Shown: positions 38,451 to 48,500 of the stretch, one piece after another
Position numbering within the stretch: the stretch's first letter is position 1
Layout of the letters: the number at the start of each line of letters is the position of its first letter
Assembly (NCBI GenBank): GCA_002633005.1
Contig: NMRA01000193.1
Coordinates: 236,608 to 300,607, forward strand
DNA from: Phoronis australis
Taxonomy: Eukaryota > Phoronida > Phoronidae
Length of the DNA: 64,000 nucleotides
Direction of reading: 5' to 3'
Position numbers and translations under genes: made by a program
The notes under the pieces: generated by a model
The model's input: only the letters and a program-made list of their open reading frames with translations
The model's database searches: none
What the model was told of the DNA's origin: nothing

Positions 38451-39232
38451 AACAGAAAAAGTTGAGGTTAAGGCTCCCTTTGGGACATCTTCGATCCACC
38501 AGAGGGTTATGCCAATTGAACCCCCGTAGATCTTCCATGGTCTCTCGCCAAAGGCACCACTAACTAAACCTTCACATGCTCTCTTGACAGTTCCTTCAGA
38601 TTGCCAGTAAACTACAAGACATAAACAATCAGACAAAGCAATGTATCCGGCCATGACGGTTAGTTCTGTTAACAGCAAAATACTGGTAATATTTATTAGG
38701 CAGGCAACATAATAATTACGGAATTGCTTAGCCACCTTGCTATGTTTCCTTTTAATGCTCTTTCATTCTCGGTCACGAGGGAAGAGACTAGTGTGACGAT
38801 GAATTTGGCTTCCGCCCAGCCGTCATGACGGGTAATGCCGGGTTGCTTCGTCCAAATACTTGTGCTGTATCAGTATTGAACTAGCTCTCCCTCTCTCTCT
38901 CCCTCTCCCCCTCCCCCTCTCCATCTCTCTCTCTCTGCTCTGCTACCCTGTCGCCACCACCAATTCTTTGTCCAACAACCCCGGTCACCACCCATTCAGT
39001 CTCCCCGCGGTCGACAGCTGCCCAACAAATACGTACTTGTCCTATGTCACTTTTTCTCCTATACTCTAGTCGCCAACAATTTTGCGCGGGGTTTTTCGTG
39101 CAGGTAATATGTTTACCAGGCAACATAGAAACTTATCCGACACTAAATTGACGACTGGTCCAACTAATGTGACAATTATAAGGTTTCGCCCCTGCTTGCA
39201 ACAAAATAAATACATTTTCTGGTTTAAATCAG

Positions 39233-39238
39233 TTTATT
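39233..39238 (-). terminator. Poly(A) signal of the copy 1 secreted-protein gene
   Basis: Minus-strand AATAAA about 96 nt past the TAA, inside sequence conserved with copy 2. Confidence 0.55.
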
Positions 39239-39333
39239 GGTTCACGAGCTATAGACATAGCAAATAGATCAGTGAAGGTTTTCTTAATCTCATCAGTGTT
39301 TTTCTAATTTAATACTGCACCACAATACCAGCG

Positions 39334-39527
39334 TTAAAGTGAACCTCTTGCACGACTGGGCATTTCATCGGGAGACAGTGGTCTGCAGCGGATGTGACTA
39401 GGTGGTGTGTCGTCCGCAATGAGAGGGTGCGGTTGATTGACACACTCGCACCTCTCCATAGACCCTCTGTTGCGCATGTGAAAGGTTTCACCAAATTCCA
39501 TGTGTCTGGAGTCCGATCTCAAACAAC
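39334..39527 (-). CDS. Secreted protein copy 1, exon 4 (module B)
   Basis: Residues 112-175, CLRSDSRHMEFGETFHMRNR then MERCECVN, IRCRPLSPDEMPS and TAA. Second C...CxC...C module, with a short basic tail. Acceptor TTATAG. Confidence 0.8.
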
Positions 39528-42500
39528 CTATAATGGACAGTAAACTGCAAGTTCAGTAGCCGTCAAAACAGCTGATAAAGCGTCAAAGGTCCAAAGCACC
39601 GCCAGGCCATTTATTTATGTGAACCCTGTGTAAGTATTTGCATAGGTGGAGAATATTATTTTTGTTGGCTGGTATCATATAAGATGAGAAGCCCCCCGTT
39701 TAAAAAGGTTCGTAATGAGACAATTCTTAATTAACATGGATTGTGAATGAGACGCGTTTTGGAGTTTTACTTAAAAACTGAATGTTAATGTTACCGATGA
39801 TATTTTAAAAGCTGTAAAAAAAACCTGGGGCCTGTTCCAAGAAACTGACTTAAGTTCATTTTTGACTTAAGTTTAAGATTTGTCTTAAATTCCAAACTTT
39901 GAAACTTTCACATTCGGCAAGTTAGTCAAAATTACGACAAAACTTGTGTCAAACACTCAAGTCAAACTTAAAACTCCTCTCTTGAATTAGTTTTACTGTG
40001 CTAGGACTTCGTATCCGTTAGAAACAAGAACATCAGCGATTCAAGTTTATTGTTGTTGGCCAACGCATTCGAAAACGACGGATGTACGCATAGCAACTGA
40101 CTTGAGTTAACGGCTCATTCGGCAACAATTCGAGATCGATTGTAATGTTTTTTTAAAAACCTGAGAGGCACTTCGGTAAAGAATTCATCATTGACAAATA
40201 TGTAATGTACGAGATGTAAATTTAAACTGCTGACTGCGCTACATAGTTATACGGTCACATCCTCTGTTTTTATTAACTTCAGCTGGTCCAAAATACAACC
40301 TCAATTGGTGACCGGCTTCGAAGAGACCCTGGATTCTATAATAAAAACAATATAATTAACACCTCTATTTACATTATGCTGAAACTGAACCCCACTTGTA
40401 CATGTTATAAAAAGCTGTTGTAGTAGCGAGTTGTTAACTAGGGGTAGAAGAAGTTTTCCTAGATCAACTTGAATTGGGCGTAATGTAATTAAAGGCAACG
40501 GGAACAATGGGAACAGAACCGGAAACTTGTGTCCGTCATCGTACCAGAAATTTTGCGTCTTGGACAGTTTTACAGAAAACTGAGAAATTAAGTGCATTTT
40601 CGGAAACCGGAGGGTGCTTACGCGGAGATAGAGTTGCAAATTTTATCTTGTCTCTGAAACGCACACTCGTATAGTTCCCGGTTTGTCTCCAGGCAAGATA
40701 TCAAATTATCCCGACTTAGGACTAAGTAATACAAAACCACTTTCGAGTATTCTGGTGCTATGCAAATTATTGTTCCTCTTATATATTTTTGTTAGTGCAA
40801 TAATATGCTATGTACTTACTCGTTTTATTCCTATTTATGTAAGTTTATTGTTTCTATAATGTACTCTTGTCATTATGTGTTTGTGTGTTTGTATGAGGTT
40901 AGACGGATTCACCGGAAACTTGTGCTTGTTTTATTTCTTACACTACTAAAAAGAGTTCCCTGGTTAAGTATAAATATTTTTGACATCCGTTTATATTGTT
41001 TATGAAATAGATTAAAAAAACTCTTTCTGTTCATTCTGGTACAAGCAGTGAACCTAGAGTTGTTCGTTAGCCGTGCTATGGATACAAAATTCATTCGGGT
41101 AGTCAAGACAGCCATCAAGACGAACGAACATCGGTTCAGAAGGGTCTCGGTAGCGAGTTCCAAATAAAATACGGTCTGTCCTCATCTGTAGTTCATCAAC
41201 ACTGCTGAGTGAAGTATTGGGACACGTTCCCCACAAAGTTGCACGGTAATCGAAGAGTTTTAGAATAATTATCAAAATGAATGAGCACCACGACGTAAGA
41301 ATCAGGCATTACTTTCTTATGTTACCTCAGCTTATCCAATGCGTTCTTTGAACTTAGCACAAAATGCGACAGAGTGGGCGCTTAAACAAAGTGTGTAGTC
41401 AAAATAGGCACAAAGTACCTTAGCAGATCCACCTCACTTGTTCTAGTACCATGTTATCTAGCTTTACGCGTATATATATTCGGTTGGATCATCCATTTCG
41501 CCTCGTCTCATGACCCGCAAAACGGGAAGGCTTAGAAACCGAGTTCAACTGAAAATTTTGCCAGGAAAGCATAGCAATTAGGTTAACAGTGTGCATATCG
41601 ACAGTTGAGCATGACCTGAAGATCACATTATTATTAGTTTTAGTCCAGGCCCTTAACCCGAAAACATTTACACGTCGGATTAAAGCACCAAATTTGGCAC
41701 ACTAGTACTTTGTGACATGCTGAATCTCATGGGGGTCAGTTGCCCAAATTTTGACGTCAAGGTCAAGGTCAAATCTCAAAAAACAAAATGGCCGCCCAGT
41801 AACACAATCTATGGTTGCTTGAGAGATGATCACACATTTTAAGGCTAGGAAATAGTACATTATTAACTAGAAATCTATCATAATGACATCGCAATATCTT
41901 TTCCTCGTAATATTAAGACCTCTCATTTGCATAATTCCAATATGGCCGCCAAAATTTAACTAAACAACTGCAATTTTAACAAAATCATCTATTTTGATCT
42001 GGTGCAAGACTAATAATACAACAACAAATAGGTTTTCTTACCAAAATTTATTAGATTTATCATTAATTTGTACAATTATTATGAAAATTCAGTTGATGTT
42101 ATGATAAAGAGACCAATATATGCATAGAACTTGAAACTACCAAAAACTCAGAGGCCAGCTTTCAAAAATGTCGTTAGTATGCTTCTTCTAGCTCCTGTGT
42201 ACATATATTCCGATTGTCATCTGCTTATAATATCGACACAATAAAACAGATTAATCTCAAATTGTCATTGCAGACCACAGAATTTAATTAACATTATCAT
42301 CTGTTCCTTTGGTCCATAATAAACCATGTTACGTTGTTCCCCGGTATTGCTAAGTGTTGTGAATGCTAAGGAAATGCTTTTACATGTAATTTATATCTCT
42401 TGCCCCATAGTGGTATGCTCTTGCAACCATGAGCTGCTGACCAGCTTTGGAGATTTCAGGCATGTCTATCCAGTAAGGTGTCCATTGTTGGCCCTTGTCA

Positions 42501-45500
42501 CTCTGCCATCCAAACCTCTATGGACTTGGTTTCCCGTGGATGGGCATCAGACTGCCAGCTTCATACAAGCATTTGTTAACGTGCTTTATCAGAGGAGATT
42601 GGGTAGGCGATAAATTTGGCATGATCTGAACTTTTTGTTGGAAAAGCTCCTTTCATAAAATATTGACTTGGCTGGTTTTGACTTTTCGATCATAAACGAA
42701 ACATGTAAATGTCTCAATTATTTTGAATTCCTGACTGTCGACGGTGAGTTCCTGAAAGGAATTGATTGCCGGCATGAGAATGCCTGAGTAGCATCACGGT
42801 AAGCTTTTCATGTCTCCCATACTGTTTTATTCCCTTTTCCATTGAACTCGGACGTTGTGTCCAACCCTGTTAAGGCATGGAACATGGGTAGAGCTACACA
42901 CAAATCGTACCTAGGCTAGTCAAACAAACTCTTGACGAAGAGTTCCCGCACCTTCTTTCCAGCTTTAACCACTACCCGTACTTGAATTGCTAGCTGCAAA
43001 GCCTGAAGCTGACCAAAACACCAAGAAGAACGACCACAACATCAGTATCAATTGTAGAAACCAGTATTCTCTGATTACCTTTGATCAAAGCGTCCACAAT
43101 GTACAAGCACATACAGGTGTCCGACAGGTATGTCAGAACCAGAGGAATGAAACAGAGTGACCGTGGGTAACATATATATTTTGTCCTAGAGGATAGGCGA
43201 TTGCCAAAGATATCTTCAGCTAACAGCATGAATAATTCCTCTTTATTCTTCGAGTTTGCAAGAAATTCTGGAAGTACAGAGACAGTTGCGTTTGGTGTGA
43301 AACTTTGGCAAGATCACCTGTACCTCTATCAGCGGTGGCCTTCAAGCTGTCTTCAGTGTAAACATCAAACACAATATCAACTCTACAGCAGTTGCGAAGG
43401 TTAGAATGTGCCCGCTTAGCAGTTATCGCTGAACTGTCCGAATGTCGCTGATTTGTTTGGTTGTGCACAATAGCTGGCCCATCAAAGACTTTGACATCGA
43501 CGGATTCAGGAACGTCTGGATGAGGAAATTCCAACATTTTGAGCAAGTGACTTCTGTGAGGGTAAACCGAGACTGTCGTTCTGGTTCAGGGATGGTGGCC
43601 AAGAATGATTCTCATGTATAAGAAAATCATCCTTCTAGAATTTGACTAGCTATAAAAACCTGACTAAATAAGCTGCAGTCTTTCTTGATATCATTCATGC
43701 GCTGCCGAGTCACTCTTTTTGCCTTCCCATTAGCTGTTACGGAAACAACAAACTACATGTAACTTGTTTTTCTCGATAGGGGTCTTTAATGGTTGGGACT
43801 TTTCAATTACGACTGTTTGCTTATAGTTGTCATATTGTTGTTTTCCAGTCACTTCGATAGCCTGAAGACTTGTAGCGTATCTAACGTCATAAGTTCATCA
43901 CCATGGTCAAAGAAAGGGTTTCCCTTTAGTTTGCTGAACTGACACCTTACACCACACAAACTGTTCACATGGTTTTTAAAGTTGTTCTGGAAGGATATAA
44001 TGTCTTTGAGCCAGTTTTTCTCCTCGCTATTGTCTTCAAAACGATTGACAATCAAACTCAGTCAGCAACCTGGCTATAGCTCGGACCCAAACACCATTCA
44101 CCCTGTCAAAGCGTTTGGATTTTCAGTTAATCCAATAGCCCCACCACTGTCTTGGACTAAGGCGTTATTTTCTTCATCCGCCTAGTCAATTGCAACAGCA
44201 CAGAATCTGTGCCGTGTATTTGAAAACATCCATCAGATGCTGTCGTACGTTAACTGGTATAGCACTCACGTCTTGGATGTGGAGAGAGACCCATCTTGCA
44301 TAATTTTGAAGGTCAAGAGTAAAGAAATAGGACACAAGAGATTCAAAGAGATCAATGCACAGCGACAAGTTGCATTCACCATGAGCAAGGACGAACATCA
44401 AGATCAGTAACTGGACATGTACATGTAAGATAACATTCCAAAACTCAAATTTTGGAATTCTCATTGAGCTATCACTTTTCCTGCTGGAGACTCTTCGGTC
44501 CAAAGCAGCACCTTCATTTTTCACAATAAGAAATGGTTCTTCCTGTAGCTTTGCCAGAGACAGAACTGTCACCTGGAGTGCATGTCTTGTTCGAGTTAAG
44601 TGTGAGGCTTGAAGAAAGGAACCAGCTCTACCAGCTGTAGCCACTGATGCCTCCTGAAGCAGGCGGTACGAATACGTCATAGTGACGTAACGAGAGCTGA
44701 CGTATTGTTCCAGCTCAGGTAACCAGCCGTCTTCGAAACATTTCTATTAATAGTGCATATGGCCTGTTATTCAGAAAATCTACATTGTCTCAATTGCTTT
44801 CAGGATGGTGGATAAAGTTTTAGAACAATAAATTGTCGGGCAATTACAAGTGGTGAATCTGGAGTAAGGCATTGCTCAAACTACTTGACCTTATGAATAA
44901 GGTACTGCGGAATTAAAGCATAATTTTTGTAGGTATTATTTATTGGAATAGGTTTCTTAGAAAAATTGGTCTCTTAATTAGGTCTTATTAAACAACTTAT
45001 ATTGTTGGTTATTCATACAAATAGCTACTGTAGTGATTTAAACAGGAAACCCCTGCTCCTGTCTTCAGATGTGATGAAGCCAACCAAAAGTAACGTATTA
45101 TCTCCAATCAGTTAAAACAATTTAGGATATATATTTATATACATAGTTAATCAAAAAAGTACATACCTAAATTAGAAAATCTCATTCAAAATAATATTAC
45201 ACGAACACTGAACTCGAGGTCAACATTATGCAAGTCTCAGAGCTGATGTCACCTGTTTGGGTACTGTTGTCCGAATGAGCAGAGGTCAGCTTCAGCTGTT
45301 AGACAATATGTCACCACAAACAATTAGATGGACGCAATTAATAATAAACATTTGTTTATACAACATGTTCCTTGAGACAATTAAGTATGCCTGGATCTGT
45401 TTTAAAATATAGTGCAACAAGGAATTCACCTCATTGTGATACAAGTAAAACCTGATTTTTTGTTATTTCATCCTTCTGGTAAATCTTATATTACCTAAAT

Positions 45501-48500
45501 TACCTTAATTGGTTTAACTTATGTCACAATCAAGTTCAAACTAAAATATAAACACATTAATTAACAAAGTAACCTTTAGCTATGATCAAATTAAAAATGA
45601 TGATAAAACTTTCAGCAATTGTTCTTTGAAAATTTAGCAAGATGTCCGATTTCCTTTAATTACAGAGACGATTTGTTACATAATTAATTATAAATATTTT
45701 GACAAAGACATTTAAAAATGAATTTCTGTAAAAGGTTAAACAATCTAGAGTTGACTTAATGCATATTCATACTAGTTTGACAGTTTTTCTCAGCTAGAGA
45801 AAACAAGTAGACTTAATTTCCTTTGAAAATATATATGCTCTATTAATTATGATAATTACCATCTTAAGTGTCAGGAAAATTACTTTTATGCTTTTAACTT
45901 GTTTTTAGAAGTTATCAACATTAATTTGAAATCAAAATAAAGTATCCTGCTTATCACCTAAAACAGCAATGAAGCAGATATTTTTTGTCAAGTCATTTCA
46001 AAAAAAATTACCTACGTGACCTTTGACCTTGATTTGACCTTGACCTTGACCCCAAATTTCGGGCAACCGACCCCCATGAGATTCAGCGTGTCCCAAAGTA
46101 TCTGTGTACCAACTTTGGTGTAAATGTTTTGGGGTTTTTGGCTGCTAAGGGACCGGACTATTTCTAATAAAGATAGGATCACACTCAGTGGATGGAGAAA
46201 CTTACCTTTTCGTTTGCAAATAACCTGTAGCGGGATTTCTGGAGATCCCGGTGGGATATCACTGGTGCTAATGTGGAAACTGAAGGTACTGGGCCAGTCA
46301 CACTTGCAGGCAAAAACACTGTCTCTTGTCCATTCGTCAAACCTAGCTCTTGCGTTTCCCTCGTGGTCAGTGCAAGCTGCAAAGGAAAGTTGTTTAACTT
46401 GAACCTTTACTCCGTTCCATTTACAGCTTAAATGTGAAATAAACGAATATGCTAATTAGGTCTGTGTAACTGAACAAAGTTACCGTTTACAGGCAAGACA
46501 ATGTGCCAGGTGTGAAAATGTGCCTATTTTCATATTTAGACGCATGCGTCTATATGTGGAACACTAGAGAGAAAAGTAAAAGGCAACTTTCTAAAAAGCA
46601 AGTGAGTAAATCTTCTCTAACATATCCGTTACAAAACGATAGTTGTTGACGCGGTTTCGATTGATGTTTTTAATGAAAAGTACAATGAATGGACAAGAAA
46701 CTCTAAAAATACTCAATGCGTACAAGGGATTGCCACTCGCGGATACAAATGAAGCATGCGCTGATATCTGAAACATCAGCAAATATTGAAACGTATAACT
46801 TCGGATACTGGCCTCAGTCAAGCTAATAGGTACTTTTAATTTAAAATTCGGCTGAATCTCGTTGTTCATGTTTCAGTTTTGAAATATCGAGTTTTAAAAA
46901 CCCCGATATGGAGTCTGACTTCAAAAGTATATTCGAAAAATGGCACATTTTAGTTTTCAACTTCAAGTACCCCCACAAGTACCTCCAAAAGAAAGCGAGA
47001 GCATACTTTCGGAAACGAATCCCTCTAAACGGTTGTACAGTTGACAGTCTAGTGACTGAGCGTAGCAACTTCAACATCTTTTTCTCAAAGGTATGCTGAA
47101 TCCTACTTTAGTATGAACAGGTATTTTATTAAAACTATGACTATTTCAAACCCTATGAACAAACTGATGCCCTGTAACCCTAGCAAATCCTCAAAAGTTC
47201 GGAGCAAGCTTGAAAATTCCCAATAAAGTGTACTAAATCGACAAGGGCGACTAGCGCTTTAAGCGAGTTAATAGATTGATCTGGGGAAACTACGTCCACT
47301 TCGGAACTCAGAATCCAGTTTTTGACGAAATGTTTAGGTGTTTATTAAATGATACCAAGGGAAAAGAACTAATGTAGAACGAGACTGAATAAAATGGTTA
47401 AATCTAGAGGTTTGGATTAAAGGTAAACGTCACCTTCGACAGTCACATCCACACAGTACGCTACTCGCCATATGAAAGTATGAAGTCTTGTGGACAATAG
47501 TTTTAAGACTAAATGAAGTTCACTTCCCCCGTAGTCAAAATGTATCATGGTACTGAACACAACTTACTTTCTGGACAGCTTGTAAACTCGTAGCAAGACT
47601 TCTCTACGTTGTAATTGTATGTGCAGGAGCTGTACCAGTTCAGAAGGTCTGGTTGCATGAAGACACATCTGAAACATAATCAAGTAAATCTTTTGTTATT
47701 CCTCAACAAAAGCGAGGGCGGGACAAATTAATTCTTAACGGCGCAAATCAATTAGTAGAAAGGACACTAAATTATTCACGGGCATAATTTACGCACATAA
47801 GTAATAAATTTATGGTCGTTAAAAGATATTTTGCGCAGAAACTAATTTACGCCGTTTTATAGTTAAATTGTGCTTCAAATAATTGCATCACGCCGTTAGA
47901 ATTTTTTTGTGACGTAAATAAGTAATATAAGCAGTAAAGAATTAATTTACGCCGTTCAAAGTTAATCTACGCCAAAAATATGTCATTAACAAGGATTAGT
48001 TTACGCACTTAACTTACGCGCGTAATGTTAAATATGTCAGTGTGGCCAACCTTGTGTCTAAAAGGGAAGCTTGGACATAAGCCAATACCTGAAACATTTG
48101 AGCAAAAGTGTTTGGTTGAAAAAGCAACAAATTTTTATATATGGACCAGTGTACACGGCTAAACGAAAAATATTTCTGAGTTTCCAAATGATGTCTTCGT
48201 TCAACAATCTGGTTGGTTTAAAAACAGACTGTACGCTCCTATATTCTTGCACAGAAAATGTAAATGAAATGCTTTGCCATGTGTTCTTTATTTCCAAATG
48301 AGAAATAAAACCATCGACAAAGGAAATACTTCTACCTGCAAAGTAGCATACACAGACTGAAATCAAAATCCGGTTGAAGTTTCGCGCGGCGAAACCCCCT
48401 CTCGCGCTACTAATTAAAATGGAACAGTAAACAATAACCCCAGTTAAACCAAGATTCTTGAAGTTTGGTGCGTCACACAATCTGGCTTGAATTACTAATT

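Larger units (their letters stand above)
41641..46160. mobile_element. 4.52-kb DNA transposon with long terminal inverted repeats
   Basis: The ends are inverted repeats of about 140 bp, beginning TAGTCC and sharing CTGAATCTCATGGGGGTC and GGTCAAGGTCAAATC. It is flanked by TTT on both sides. The paralogous site in copy 2 (57751-57775) reads straight through with a single TTT, so insertion followed the duplication or was lost from copy 2. The interior has a decayed minus-strand coding region. A 3-bp target duplication is known for several superfamilies (CACTA, PIF/Harbinger, Academ, Zator), and the sequence does not settle which. Confidence 0.88.

Noticed and set aside
38301-38735. 144-codon minus-strand open frame
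   Set aside because: Half of it is the second-family SINE body (38317-38450) and the rest has no counterpart frame in duplicate copy 2.
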